A stretch of 64,000 bases of DNA from Cunninghamia lanceolata (lineage: Eukaryota; Streptophyta; Pinopsida; Cupressales; Cupressaceae): the NCBI GenBank assembly GCA_027924645.1, contig BSBN01000242.1:3720001-3784000 (forward strand), read 5' to 3'. This document shows positions 1 to 12,542 of the stretch, piece by piece. Under the pieces are notes generated by a model. It was given only the letters and a program-made list of their open reading frames with translations. It was not told where the DNA came from and searched no databases. Position numbers and translations under genes: made by a program. Every line of letters begins with the position of its first letter. The first letter of the stretch is position 1.

Positions 1-1
1 A

Positions 2-665
2 GATAATGCCAATGTTTTAGAAGAATCCATTTGATTCTCCCTCTGGAAATCTAAAGAGCCTTGTAAATTCTATAAGTACACACTTTGAGTCCTTTAAAAA
101 ATCTACAGAAGTTAAAGTTTTGAATGAATTTAATAGCAAAAGATTTGATGCACTTAAAGGCATGATTGGGGTAGATAGATTGGTGCTAGATAACAGTATA
201 AAGAGTATTCAAAATGCTCTTTCAGGAGGCAATATATATAAGTTTTTTTAATCTTTTCCTAAAGTCATAGAGGATATAGAAGATAAAATAAAGGATTCTA
301 AATAGAAATTGTCAAGTATGTCCCAAGATTTTGATCCATTGATAGTATCAGTGGTAAGTAAGGAGTGTCAAGCAATCAGCCTGATGGAAGAAATAAATAA
401 GTTGACAAGAGAAAAGGAGAACATTGAAGCAATAATGGGTGAGCTCTAGGGACTAATTTCCCCTAAGATAGAATAAATATTCAATGTTGTGATAGAAGCC
501 CAAACTATTGCACAAACAAGTGATCCCATTGACCTCCAGAAGGCTGAAGCACAAGCATTTTTGTTCAGTGGCCACATTTCAACTTTGAATAGTATGAAGA
601 AGAGTTGGGATAGAGAGTTGGCCCTGCTAAATAATATTATTGGAGATATACTTAAGTATATGTAA
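2..665 (+). pseudogene. decayed downstream ORF of the Sirevirus-like element
   Basis: Reading in one frame (codons at positions divisible by 3, after a probable shift near base 31) gives about 210 residues up to the TAA at 663-665. The product is hydrophilic, rich in Lys, Glu, Ser and Asn, and looks mostly helical, for example KLTREKENIEAIMGEL-like stretches. It is interrupted by in-frame stops near 249, 303, 447 and 474, mostly TAG or TAA where Gln would fit. No RT or RNase H motif is present. Its place between pol and the polypurine tracts suggests the extra 3' ORF carried by many Sireviruses, sometimes called env-like, but I cannot show membrane segments or name a function. Confidence 0.45.
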
Positions 666-761
666 ACATAACTTAAGGATTGTTTGTACATATGTGGCAT
701 TGTATACAGAATTTTTGGGTGAATTTTGCTTTGTAGATTCCATCCTTTGCCATTGATGTCA

Positions 762-917
762 AAGGGGGACTGAGAGACAATGAAAAATGAAAGAAAATGA
801 AGAATTCATCAAAGGGGGAGCAGTGGAAGAATATATAAGTGCACACAGTAGGGGGAGTCAGTCATGACACTTAGTCATTTTTCACTAAATGTTGCCATCA
901 ATGCCAAAGGGGGAGAT
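762..917 (+). promoter_or_regulatory. cluster of polypurine tracts
   Basis: Four G5-containing purine runs occur in about 155 bases: near 762 (AAAGGGGGA), 812 (AAAGGGGGA), 850 (AGGGGGA) and 906 (AAAGGGGGA). The last abuts the LTR start at 918, with ATT between, so it is the likely primer for plus-strand DNA synthesis. The upstream copies repeat the same context, which is typical of Sireviruses. Confidence 0.6.
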
Positions 918-2028
918 TGTTGGCAAGAGACACTACAAGGCATGTCATGTGTTGTCATTGATGGCAACTAAGTCCAATCCTCACATCCACAGTGCAGTAT
1001 CAGATCATGCCAGAAGTCAGTTCCAAGATGTGTCCAGTCTAGATTGACATGAATAGGGTATATGGCAGAGTTAAACATTTTGATCAGCGAATCTCTCTAG
1101 TTAATCATTGTATGTTGCAAATTTGAGGTAGTGTAGAGGAATGTGGGAACAATCTAAATCCAAGATTTTAGCCTCCGATGACAAAGGGATTAAAATTTAT
1201 GAGCATCTGAGTACCGAGTCCTAATATGACAAAATAGTTCAAGTGAAGAACAGACTAACTTATGTTAGATCCTTGTGCAGATCTAGTAGAAGTATTTTGG
1301 TGAGTTGAGTATTGGATATAATGTTAGTGGCCAACATGAGTAGTGACCTGCAACTGTTATTTTTGGTATGCATCAATATTGGTGTATGGATTCAGCTAAT
1401 AGAACAAAGCACTTATATTATTTGTTAAGTTCTTCATAAGGCTGATGAAAAAGTGATTGAATTTCTTGAGGCGGATATATATAGCCGATAGATTTGAGTG
1501 TATAGCGAATATAGTGTGTGCAATTATGGAGTAGTGCGAAAAGGCAGATCAAAGAAGTAAAAGAGAATAGATCTAAGGTTCGGATTATCGAAGAGCAATA
1601 AAATAGGACAGAGTAAAGATGAAGTGTATCAAGTTGGTATTTTGTGTTTAATTAGAACTGAATCTTTGCATTGGTAGATGCCAATTATTAGTTCAAACAC
1701 ATTGTAATCTTCTTTCTGTAGGTAGTGAGCCTTCCTTTGAGCAGTGAGCCTAAATGCATGTACATTCCCCATTTGTAATACTTTTAATAGAGTATAATCT
1801 TTGTGGGTTAACCCCCATCATGGTTTTTCCCTTAACTGGGTTTCCGCGTCAAAAATCTTGGTGTCAAGTGTGTTATTTGTGTTTCTTCTCATGTGTTATT
1901 GATTCTTGCTTTTCATGGTTACATTATTAATCTATTAAGAAGTGGTAAAGGATAATTAACTGCAGCAAACATTAAAGTTGTTAGACAACTGATTCACCCC
2001 CCCTCAGTTGTCAACCCTAATTCCAACA
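918..2028 (+). repeat. 3' LTR of the Sirevirus-like element
   Basis: An 1,111-bp LTR bounded by the 6-bp inverted repeat TGTTGG...CCAACA. A TATA-like TATATATAG lies at 1476-1484. The end of the LTR has the C-run and the 'ggttttcccttaactgggttt'-like context found near the 3' end of many plant copia LTRs (about 1826-2010). No second copy exists in the window, so age cannot be estimated. Confidence 0.7.
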
Positions 2029-2632
2029 ACCTCCGCATCACTGAAGCTTCATCAAAAAGTTTCTTTAAAGCCCTACAGATAATAACACATGGCAAAGTCA
2101 GCACTCAACTGAAACAAATTAATACTTAATATCCTAGGCCCACCACTTGCTTCCGGTGCTTCAAAAGCTATTGCAAAAGATACATGTGGTCGCATCTGGT
2201 ATTACAACAAAAAGACACATGGTTCCATCCACATCACTGAAGCATCAACTTAATACTTCTCTATAAGCTACGTGGCGCGACACGTGGTGCAACCTGCACT
2301 TAGCAAACAAATTATAAAAGGGAAATGGAGCTAGATACATGGCATGCTCAACAAGTACCTAGAAATTGCAAAGCATAAAAGAAACACAGCATCCGCAGAG
2401 ATACTCAAAAATATTTCAACCTCTTTGAAACCCCATTCCACGTGGCGGCATCTGCAACACTTAGAAACATCCCACTACAGATTCTCAATACTGATACATT
2501 ATGCAACCTGATAAACATATATCAGCAGAAACTGCAGGAACTAAGCCACAAGCTGAAAATGAAATACATAGCCACATCCATATAGAACATCAAAATGTAG
2601 AGTTTACAACTCTACAAGTCCAACATATCTGG
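2029..2632. other. gene-free stretch between two retrotransposons
   Basis: About 600 bases with no reading frame I can assign. It contains loosely repeated phrases, for example 'catcactgaagc' near 2037 and 2233. CACGTGG, a G-box/ABRE-like core, occurs near 2269 and 2440, with a related ACACGTGGTG near 2281. It replaces the expected 3' end and 3' LTR of the neighbouring chromovirus, so a deletion or rearrangement joined it to that element at about 2632. Confidence 0.4.
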
Positions 2633-5600
2633 GGTTAATCTTGGAAGCTTTGCCAAATGAAATGGAACTTTTTTGAGCTCAAACTCTCAAGAAGACCTTG
2701 TCTCCTACTGAGAACTGTCTAAAGGTTCCATTCTTACCCCCATAACTCTTCTACTGATCTGAAGCTTGTTTCAATTTCTCCTTAATCAACTTCATTAGAT
2801 AATCCTCCATTTCTTTCAACATCTCTAGTCTAGTTACTATCCTATCTTCCACCTTATTCCAATTGATAGGTGTAAAACATTTACGCCCATATAGGGCTTC
2901 AAAAGGTGCCATTCCTAAGAAGGCATGATATGAATTATTATAGGCAAACTCCACTAAGGGAAGGTACTCCTCCCACTTATACTACTGATCCATGCATTAC
3001 ATCCTTAGGAGATCCTCCACCACTTGATTCACCCTCTCCATCTGACCATCAGTCTAAGGATGATAGGTTGAACTAAAGTTTAATTTAGTCCCCAATGATG
3101 CATTCAATGTCATCCACAATCTAGAAGTCATACGAGTGTCGTGATCAGAGATGATTGTTTCTAGCACTCTATGTAAACAGAAAATTTCCTGTACAAACTT
3201 TTTGGCTAGGATCAAAGATGCATCATTGAGATTCCTTGGAATAAAGTGAGCCACTTTTGTCAATTTATCTACAATAAACAAGATGACATCATGTTGATTA
3301 TTGGTCATGGACAACCCCTGAATAAAGTCCATATTGATTACCTGCCACTTATACTCTGGCACACTATGTGGGTATAAAAGTCCTATCGGATGCACATGCT
3401 CAATGTTAACTCATTGGCACTCCAAACATTGGGCTATAAATTATGTAACATCCTTCTCGAGTCCTTTCCAGAAGTACAAGGGTCTTAGTCCCTCTATCAT
3501 TTTCGTTACACCGGGTTGCCTTGAGTACAATGCATTATGAAATTATTCGAGCACTAGCTTCCTCAACTCCCCTGAGTTAGGAACATACATCCATCCTTGA
3601 TACCTTAAGAGTCCATCTATCTCAATCATATATCCATCAAATCTGTGATCAAAGGAATCCTTCTCTAAGGCTTGTTTCACTCTAACATAATGTTTGTCTC
3701 TTGGTAGAGCCTGTATCACCTGTTGTCTAAATTTTGATCTTATAGTGAGCATAGTTGCAAGATGTCTCCTCCTACTAAGGGCATCTGCTACTCTATTTTC
3801 CTTTCCCTTTATATATTCAATCCAAAAATCATACTCTCTCAAAAACTCCAACCATCTTCTCTATCAAGCATTTAGATTAGGTTGATTGAAGAGATACTTA
3901 AGCTCCAAATGGTCTATTTTCAATTCGAAGGGCTTTCCTAAAAGGTAGTGTCTCCACATTTGAAGGGCATGCACATGGCAGCCAACTCTGAATCATGTGG
4001 TGCATAGTTCAATTCATGTTGTTTCAATTTTTGGATTCGTATGTTACCACCTATCCATATTGCATAAGTACTCCTCCCACACCCTCTCCTGAAGCATCCA
4101 TTATCACAGTGAAGTGCCTGTTTGGATCTGACATCGTTAAGATAGGTGCAGAAGTGAGCTTCTCCTTCAAAAGCTAAAATACTTGTTCACACTTGTCACT
4201 CCACTCAAATTTCTTTCCCTTCTTTTGTAGCAAAGTGATGGGTGCAGCTATCGTCAAGAAACCCTTTATAAACTTCCTGTAATAGCTGACAAGTCCCATA
4301 AACTCTGGACCTTCGTTACATTATGTGGTGCTGGCTACTCCATTATTTCTTTGATCTTTTTCGGATCCATTGCTATCCCTTCTACTAAAATGACATGGCC
4401 TAAATAGTGCACCTTTGATAAAAAGTGCATTTAGATAACTTCCCAATAAGTTTACACTCCCTCAAGCATTGCAATACTATCCTTAGGTGCTTATCATGAT
4501 CTTCTACTGATTTGGAATAGATCAGGATGTCATCCAAAAATACTAACATAAAATCATCCAAACAGTCTCAGAACACACTGTTTATTAGGTTCATAAATGC
4601 CATAGGGGCATTGGTTAACCCGAATGGTACCACGGTGAATTCATAGTGTCTGTATCGAGTCTTGAATGTAGTATTAGATATGTCCTCATCTTTTATCCTT
4701 AATTGGTGCTATCTTGACCTTAGATCTATCTTCGAGAACACCTTGGTTCACTTCATTTGATCAAATATTTCATCTATCCTTGGGAGTGGGTATTTATTCT
4801 TTATGGTGGCCTTGTTGAGCATCTTGTAATCAACACACAACCTCAAGGTTCCATCTTTCTTTTTCACAAAAATAACTGATGCTCCCCATGGAGACACTCT
4901 TGACCTTATGAATCCTTGATTTAGCACCTCATGTAATTGTGCCTTCAATTCATATAACTCAGTGGTACTTATCCTATAAGGTGCCTTCGACTGAGGCTCA
5001 GTTCCAAGTAGCAAATCTATCGAGAAGTTGAATTCCCTTTTTTGGCGGTAACTCGGTTAGCTCATCTGGAAATACATCTTGAAACTCTTCTAGAAGAGGA
5101 TAATCATTAATTGATGGCTTTGAGTTATCAATCTCTCTAACCTTAATTGCATAGATGGAACACCCTTTTTTGTTAGCTTTCTTCAACTGCATGGCAGAGA
5201 TTTTCTTGAGTTCTAAGGGGCTTCTCAAACCAAGAATTTCTACTCGGTTTCCCTGATCATCTAGAAATTTCACAATTTTCCCTTCACAATCCACTATTGA
5301 CTTATGCTTAGTGAGCCAATTAATCTTGAAAATTCCATCATAAGACCCTAGGGGTACCACATATAGGTTGACTTGGGTTTGGAAGCTAGGAAGGTCTAAT
5401 TCACTGCAAGCAAGACATAGCTTTACCTTTTTCTCTACTCGATTCCCATATTGAACTTTCCATGAATCAGCCATATAACCGAGTTTAAAAGACAACTTAG
5501 AAATGACATTAGGATCTACGAAACATTTGGTAGCTCCAGTGTCAATTAATATAGAAATAGGGCAATCGAAGAGCTTACCGGTATATTTGATCGGTGTCGC

Positions 5601-6728
5601 TTGGAAATCTGCTTGGCGATTGTCAAACGCCACATGGATCTGGTGCTGGTTTCTATTCATTTGGTTATTTTCTCTTTGCAGACACACACTAGCATAATGC
5701 TCTCCACCACGTGTAACATCCTCCGTAGGGTGCTCTGGGTTTATCTGATGTGTCTCTCCTATTACTATTATTGTTGTTGTTGTTGGCCCTCTTGTTGTTG
5801 TTATTCTAATTCCTGCCATTGCGGTCTTGAGAGTTATTTCCCCTTTTTAGATTCCTAATCTGTCGATTGTTATTGTTGCCTTGATTATTGTTCTTTAATT
5901 ATTGTTATTATGATTATTCCTTTGAAACTTCTTGTTTCCATACTTCGCATCCCTGCTCTTGCGGTAGTTGGCAACCTGTTGCAACTTTTGCTCCTATTTG
6001 ATTACTTTCTTGAATACTTCATCCATGGTTGAGGGGTTGTGAATGTCCACGTCAGCCCCAATCTGAGGCCTTAACCCCATAATAAATTTCTAAATTTGGA
6101 ACCTCTCATCTAACTGGTACTGTGGTACATATTTGAGTAGATGGGAGAATCTTTCCCTGTACTGTGTCATTCTCATCCCTCCCTGAGTTAGATTCTAAAA
6201 TTTTGTCATCTTTTTGTCAAAATATAACTAGGGTAGCCATCTCTTCCTAAAAAGATGCAGGAAATACTCCCATGTTATCTCCCCATGTAACAACTGCTTC
6301 TCAGCTTTCTCATTGTCCCACCAAGTGGCTGCTTCGCCGGTGAGCTAATATGATCCCCAGATTGCTTTGGTCTCATTGGAAAAGTTGCGGAGGGAAAAAT
6401 ACTTCTCCATTTCAATTATCCATGCCTCCATACCATATCCAATTGTTTTTCCATCAAACTTAGGCGAGGTAACCTTCTTAAGATCCTTGCCCAACTCCTT
6501 AGCTATTCTATTCTGATTATTTGCATTTCCTTCATTTTCAAGGTTTCTTGGTTCACTCCTGTGGTTCCCACTTCCATCTTGGTTCTACCCTACTTGGCTT
6601 GCTCGTATTTCTTTCTCTAGATTATCCATTATAGTCCCTTGTTGAGTCAACAGTGCGAGGATTTGGTCTAATCTATTGTTTTGGTCACCATGGGACCCTC
6701 CACTTTAGTTAGTGTTCCTTGTATCCAT
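2633..6728 (-). pseudogene. broken gag-pol of the first chromovirus
   Basis: Start ATG at 6728 (minus). Gag runs to about 5900 and has the WWxN/ERWLP-type capsid core. The retropepsin motif ILIDTGATKCFV lies at about 5530-5570. RT covers about 5010-4200 and keeps FLDD at about 4525. RNase H follows, then integrase at about 3850-2640 with the HPxxDGQxERVN block, so the catalytic Glu is kept. Many in-frame stops and several frameshifts break it: gag alone carries stops replacing Gln, and reading frames resume at 5819, 5014, 3851, 3395 and 2954. It cannot make a functional polyprotein. It normally encodes a virus-like particle and the enzymes for copy-and-paste transposition. Confidence 0.85.
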
Positions 6729-6796
6729 CTTGATCAATCTGCACACATTTGTATCTTTAGCGTAAATAGGCAAAGGTCCTAGTGTTTAGCCTAGAT

Positions 6797-6808
6797 GCTC
6801 TGATACCA
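6797..6808 (-). promoter_or_regulatory. primer-binding site, initiator tRNA-Met type
   Basis: On the minus strand the bases read TGGTATCAGAGC, the standard plant retrotransposon site complementary to the 3' end of initiator tRNA-Met. It sits two bases inside the LTR end at 6811. Confidence 0.85.
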
Positions 6809-8297
6809 AATGTAAAGTCTAAAAATATCATTTACTAAAAATAACCTACGAAAAGCAATGTAATCCAAAAATGGAAAGTGAATCAGTTCATTAATTGGGA
6901 TATCCATAAATGTATAACATTTGCAAGTTTCCAATATAAGTAAAGTGCATCTACAAGCACAAGAAGGAAATAGAATTACATCTTTTCAATTGTTCCAAAT
7001 ACATCAATAATAAATCAATGAAAATTATAGTTACATAATTGGCTAAACAAGCCATACAAGGATAAGTACAATGAAATATCCATCTTGAGTCACATAACAT
7101 AAGCTAAATCTATCTTCAGCCACCACGACCCACCGGTCTTCTGCAAGCCAAAGCCAAAAGCATGGTTAAGGTGCTTTTTCCACCCAACCATGAAGCACTA
7201 CACTTCCCTGGGTTTCTTCCTAACTCGAAGAAATCCCTGACCCTGTATGAGGAACCTAGCAACCTAGAATGGATGGGCGGAGGGAACTCTTGATGCAAGC
7301 CTGATGCCTATATGCACTCTAAACTAGAATGACATATGTCTTGCATGCAGGATGTGGCAAAGATAAACAAATAAATAAATACAACTAGGCTTTTATTTTC
7401 CATGTATTTCAATGGTACATCTAGCTTTGGCCAAATAAATAAAAATAAAGTGGTAAAACATGAAAAAGAAGTTTACCATCTCTGTGAATCCACACTCGAC
7501 ATCGTGTCATGGAAGGTAAGCTCTACGTTACACTTAGCAAAATGAACTACTACTATTGTTATAACAGACATACTAGCATCTACACTCAACTAAGAAAACT
7601 ACTTAAAACATAATACTCAAGACTTACCATTCCCAACTTATGTACATAATCTAAGAAGTTTAATTAAGTTGATATCATAGATTCAATTCTAAATGTATAT
7701 ATCCTTCAAAGATTAGACACTATTTATGAACACCAAGATCCTATAGATGGGGTTTAAGACAAAATATAAATTTAACATTCTATCAATCATCCAACTCAAA
7801 GTATAAATTATTGTCAAGCTAAAAGACATGCTTTATCTAAAAGAAGATACCACAGATGCTACTAACCATTTATACCAATTTGGTTAGAATAAAGCCAATT
7901 TAAAGACTATTACGGCAATTACTTGCTCATCTAATATACCCTACCAAATTTTACTAAGGAAAATACAATATGGAACCTTTTATTATTTTAATCCAGATTA
8001 CATTCATTTCTAAGATCAATAAATCTATATTTATACACAAATAAGGTAACTACACCTACTTTTTTCTTAATAATGATTTAAAAGAAGACTAGGCAAGTAA
8101 ATGACCACAAGGTGATAAATGCTTTCTAGTTCATATATGATAAATTTCTATCACTTGGTATCCACTAATTCATCATAAATAAAGAAACTAACCTATATCG
8201 AAGCCCTTGCTATGATGAAAATTTATACAAGAAAAACCTGGGGCTTTCATTAGGCAGATTTGTACAAAGTTGAAGTTAATAAAAGAACATAAAAAAA

Positions 8298-8395
8298 GAG
8301 GTAGTTGTGTGAGGATGGCTCAACATGCCAATCGTTGAAAGAATGCCTTAGAGAGATGTCCTCACATGGAATGCAATAATAGTAAATCTGAAACA
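8298..8395 (+). pseudogene. PPR-repeat scrap
   Basis: Plus-strand codons at about 8335-8390 read VERMP, a stop, then RDVLTWNAII. This is the hallmark C-terminal part of a PLS-class pentatricopeptide repeat, with TAG where Gln is usual. Just upstream, in a frame shifted by one, GSCVRMAQHAN resembles the preceding helix. PPR proteins bind organellar RNA; this scrap cannot do so. It lies inside the probable LTR of the first chromovirus, as other PPR pieces lie inside the LTRs of the second. Confidence 0.6.
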
Positions 8396-9339
8396 ATCTA
8401 TCTCATTATGGTCGATACAGCAAATAAAAGGTGATGTACTGGTTGCCAAAAGAACTCCTATAAGCCGCTGGAATGAGCTTTTTAGGTAACCATATAGAGG
8501 TCGCAGCACTATATTGATTGGAGTATAGTTCAACGAAATAACATGAATATTGGTTTGCTTAAATAGGGATTTAACCCATGGTACAACAACTAAAAGGGTG
8601 ACTAATTATAACGCTTAATGCAACTTTATAGCTTAAGTTCCGATATCATAATAAGAAAATTTCGGCGCCCAAGAACATAAAAAAAATAGGAAGAGGCACT
8701 CTTTAATCCACAAGAAACACAATGGAAGAAAATAATGATGATAACTGAAATATCACCTAGCAATTCAATACACATATTCTACGTAAATAGGTCAAGGAAA
8801 AAGGGTCTTGTTTGCATGCTGGATATTCCGCTACCCATAAAATAGATAAATGCATCTAGCGACTAAGAAAAAAATCTTGTTCTAATAATAATTTTATCGG
8901 CAATCTTTGTAATATATATATATATATCGACAGGCAAAACATATACAGACAAAAAAAGAATGAAAACCAAAAAAAATTGTGAATATTTTAATAGATGAAC
9001 GAGACACATTTTGAAATTATAATAAGAGCAGTAAGAATCAATATTTCGATTGTTGACACCATTCAAAGGGTGATGCAGTGGACAAGACATAATTCAGTAG
9101 GTGACTTATTGAGGCAACACTTTCTAGCACTTAGAGGTTCTCAAAGGAGGTCGATTGGTTTTAGGGGAAGATAAAGAACCCAAAGTCATACATATTTCTA
9201 ATAAGCCAAGGAACGGCTTAATCTAGAAAGTTGGGTCTGGAGACACTAAATTTGCTGGAAACAAAAGACATTCAATTTATATAAGGGTCGATTAATATAG
9301 AATGGAATTTACTTTTTTAAATCACATACCCGGATTCTA

Positions 9340-9560
9340 AAGTCTATTTTTTATTTCCTTGCTCTCCACTCTTCCTTCCTCTATCTTTGTTGTCCAAATG
9401 TTTCTTTTCTCCCTCTTCTTTTTTTCGTCTGTGCCGCGTTCCCTCTCTTTTTATTCCTTTCTTGTTTCTAACTTTTTCTTCCTTTGATCTTTTTGCTTTC
9501 TTTCCTTTTTGTTTTCTTTCTATTATTTTTTAGTTTTCTTTCTATTTTCCTTGCTTTATT
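9340..9560. repeat. pyrimidine-rich low-complexity tract
   Basis: About 220 bases dominated by T and C (cttccttcctct, ctcccttctttttttc and similar runs) on the plus strand. No reading frame or known signal is seen. Confidence 0.6.
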
Positions 9561-10300
9561 TTATCTTTTAAGTTTTGTCATTATCTAAATAAGATAAAAG
9601 AATCTACTATTCGAATGGATAATTACTATGATAAAACAAATAAAAATATTGTATATATATTTATTTATCATTTCAATTTAGCACATAATTAACGTCTAGG
9701 AAGTAAGTTATTAAAAGAAAAATCATCTTCTCCACATAAAATTTAAAAGAATATACCTATTAAATTCATTCTAATTCAATAAAATGACCTTCAAATTTAA
9801 AGAACGATTAGTTAGTTTGGCAATTTCGAAGGCATAATGGAGAGAATTTGACATGTGCAATAAATCAATTTATCGGCATAGGATCATTCATGCAATTATA
9901 AGATGCAAATGAAATGCAACTAAGTGCTTGTGTGTGTTCAACCTAGAGTCTCTCCATCCCATCCTTGCTAGGTGGCTAATCACCTCTACCTCAACCATAC
10001 GCTTGTCTTTGACAATCTGCCATCATTAAACTCAATTCTCCATTACTAGGTTAGTGACCAATCCATAGCTGAAGCACTATACATTTCATCATTTTGAATC
10101 ATTCAATTAATCCAGAAACAATTATCCATAAAATAGTTCTAATTATAGTTAAGTTCAGAAAGCATAATAGTTTGAGACATGACAAATCATAAGTGCTTTG
10201 ACTTTACTACAAGTAATCCATTGGTACTTGAACATGCTCGTTGCTTGAGTCCTCTTAGAACAATATGAAAGTCCTTACTCCTCAATGCTTAGCTTGCAAA

Positions 10301-11639
10301 ATTGGGCTTAGATTTGTCTTGATTGTAAACTTATTGTATGTCTCCTATCGTTGAACTTTGGATCAAAGCGGTAAGGAGAATGATGGATAACACAACAAAT
10401 TTGGAGGAACATGGTCTCTTGAAAAATAATGTTGCAAACAATAATGTCAACCCTTACTATGATATGAATGAGGAAGCCCTCCCAACCTTTCCTCCCCCAT
10501 CCCCAATTGTGACTATAGCCACCACAACATGTAAAATCCCTGCCACCCTTTCCTCCCCCGTCCCCAATTGTGACTATAGTGACCACAATAATGTATCCTC
10601 TCTTGATGGTTCTATTTCAAGATAATCCTCTTTGATCTCCTACTAGGATTAAATCCAAGTGAGCTTGGAAAAGGTAAGGTGGGAGGAAGGTACACTCTAA
10701 AATCTCTAGTTGAGAATTTTTCTCAAATTTGGCACTCCAACTATCAAATTCCCTCCTCAGCCCCTTAGATATTGTTAATATTATTGAAAAAGTTCCATAA
10801 ATTGTTGTTATCAAACACCCCTCGTGTATGGGAACCCCTAAATTTGCTAGCAAGTGTAATGCACAACTTGTATTTCCTTAAGAAGGAATCAATAAGGAAT
10901 GAAGATTGTGTCAGCTGAGGCAAGATGGATTTAGCGGATTCATGTTCCAAAGCCTTGGCTGTGATAGAATTGTTTGCAGTTTGTTACCCAAAAATTTTAA
11001 GCATGAAATTTTTTAAAATTTTGCCCATTTTCACATATTGTCAAAACCAGAACTTATATGCATTGCTTGTCTCCTCAAGTTGCACAGGAAATCATTCTTC
11101 CATCTGTTTGTTTGAGTTGTCATTGTTGAACTCCCATGGTTCATAATTGTTGCATGATATTGGCCTATCGTAGCAGATTATAATTCAGTCCCTAGTTTCA
11201 AATAATAGTTTCTTGGAGTTATCTTCTATGTACATTCAAGAAAATATGCAGGAATCTATCTATACAAAAAGGATGCGTATAGTCATGGATGAAAGGCCAT
11301 ATGTCTAAATTTCTAAGTAAAGATGGGAATATGGAATACACAAGGACATTATGGAATAACAGGCCAAAGAAAAACTACACTTGCCAAGGCTTTCTGCAAC
11401 TTCGAATTGAAGGATTTTGAAGGGAAAGTATCTATCTAGAATTTTTCAGATATGATTCATTCAAAAGAAAAACACTTGCAATACATTCCATTGATTCACC
11501 AGCTGCCTTAGCTTGGGCCGTGTCAGCAGTTTCTACCAGGGCGTTCCGTTGCATGGACATATGATGTCTGATGGTATACGTGGCAACACTCCAATGCTTC
11601 TACATCTTATAGCTATGTGCAACCATGCTTAGTTATAAG
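10301..11639. other. unassigned stretch with a 61-bp direct repeat
   Basis: Short ORFs here (for example 10338-10625) have no recognisable domain. The only clear structure is a direct repeat: the block starting cctttcctccccc at 10486 recurs at 10547 (period 61) and includes ccccaattgtgactatag. I cannot say whether this stretch belongs to the chromovirus LTR to its left or to older host DNA. Confidence 0.4.
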
Positions 11640-12236
11640 CACACTACATACAATTGAGAATAGAAGGAAATTTGGGTGCTAGAGTTGGGATGATCTGGAC
11701 GTAATGTTGGGATTTGCAACATTTACAGATGTTGAAATGCAGAGCCATGCCAAGAAGGCTGCCATGCTGAGCTCTGTCACTTATTTGAATTATGTTTCTT
11801 CCACTATGGTCAGTGTAGCCACCTGACAATCTGTAGACAAGGCAGATTCATCGAAAAGATTCAAAGATCTTCAAGCAAATGAAAACAATATTTGATGCCT
11901 TGGAAAATCGTTATAGTCTCTGCCAGACAATAAAGTTGAAGTGCTCATAGTTCATATAACGTGCATGGAAATTGAGAATTCATTTAAAAGGACGCGGCCT
12001 TGCTGGGAGAAGGGATAATATCTTATGTTATAAATCTCTGCAGATATGCATGAAACAGATTTGCCGAAGAAGCTCAAAACTTCTGCAAATACGATGTGGA
12101 AGATATTATTGTTGAGAGTGCCCGAGTCATCATGCCTGTAAACAGTGAAAGCATTAAAGGTCGTCACTTCACAAAGAGATATTATCTTAAGAAAGCAGCA
12201 TCAACTCTGTCAGCATTCGAGTTTTTCACATAGAAA

Positions 12237-12542
12237 TGTTGGGTTACTCTGCCAACTCTGCGGTTACTTTGCTGCTGAGGCAGATTACGTGTGCATGTTG
12301 TATGTTGGCTATTATTAGATATTAAGGGAGTGGAGTGTAATTGCTGTAGGAGTATATATAGATGTTGAAGCAGTGTTGTATTCTGGATTTTAAGAGAAAA
12401 GAGAAATCCTCTACTTATTTGTGGATGTAGTTTGAAAAGGTAAACCACGTTAAAAACGTGTCAATTATCTCCCTGTGTTTTGTTTTGTTTATTTACTTTC
12501 GCTGTTGTGATTTTATCTGTTTATTTTCTATTTTCTTTTACA
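12237..12542 (+). mobile_element. copia-type solo LTR with AGAAA target duplication
   Basis: 306 bp starting TGTTGG and ending TTTTACA, flanked by AGAAA at 12232-12236 and AGAAA at 12543-12547. It has a TATA-like TATATATAG near 12352 and the 'ggtaaaccacgtt...cgtgtc' phrase typical of the 3' part of plant copia LTRs (about 12439-12464). No internal region exists, so it is a solo LTR left by recombination. Removing it and one AGAAA rejoins the PPR reading (KKALETFK). Confidence 0.8.

Larger units (their letters stand above)
1..2028 (+). mobile_element. Sirevirus-like Ty1/copia element, 3' end (truncated by window edge)
   Basis: The 3' part of an LTR retrotransposon on the plus strand; its 5' LTR, gag and most of pol lie outside the window. 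Visible parts are a decayed reading frame (2-665), a stretch with four purine runs ending in GGGGG or GGGGGA (about 762-914), and a complete 3' LTR (918-2028) that starts TGTTGG and ends CCAACA. Several polypurine tracts close together, and extra coding sequence between pol and the 3' LTR, are known traits of the Sirevirus lineage of Ty1/copia. The lineage call rests on this architecture alone, because no RT is visible. The target-site duplication cannot be checked; the five bases after the LTR are ACCTC. Confidence 0.75.
2633..6810 (-). mobile_element. Ty3/gypsy chromovirus relic, internal region, 3' end missing
   Basis: An LTR retrotransposon body on the minus strand, in the order PBS (6797-6808), gag, protease, RT, RNase H, integrase. 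It is a relative of the complete element at 12938-26988: gag, protease, RT and integrase segments can be aligned by eye. The body stops abruptly near 2632, just after the integrase C-terminal GDKVFLRV-like block. Any chromodomain, polypurine tract and 3' LTR are therefore absent, and no LTR copy is recognisable on the left. Confidence 0.85.
6811..10300 (-). repeat. 5' LTR of the first chromovirus, right boundary not found
   Basis: The LTR must start (in element orientation, end) at 6811, where the minus strand reads ...TTTACA before the primer-binding site. I cannot locate the other end because the partner LTR is absent; the end given here is only a guess. The span is AT-rich and gene-free except for a PPR scrap at 8298-8395. 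It includes a pyrimidine-rich tract (about 9340-9560) and a short TA run (about 8911-8925). If the LTR is of the same class as the 4.58-kb LTRs at 12938-26988, it may extend past 10 kb. Confidence 0.4.

Noticed and set aside
2260..2450. G-box (CACGTGG) promoter cluster
   Set aside because: The cores are real, but there is no gene on either side and the stretch looks like repeat debris; a regulatory role is unsupported.
4998..5858. Overlapping plus-strand ORFs (5503-5697, 5601-5858) opposite the first chromovirus
   Set aside because: They are antisense shadows of gag/protease codons; no domain, start context or splice signal supports them.
10308..10625. ORFs on both strands (92 and 95 codons) as a gene
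   Set aside because: They arise from the 61-bp direct repeat with C-rich blocks; no domain and no splice structure.
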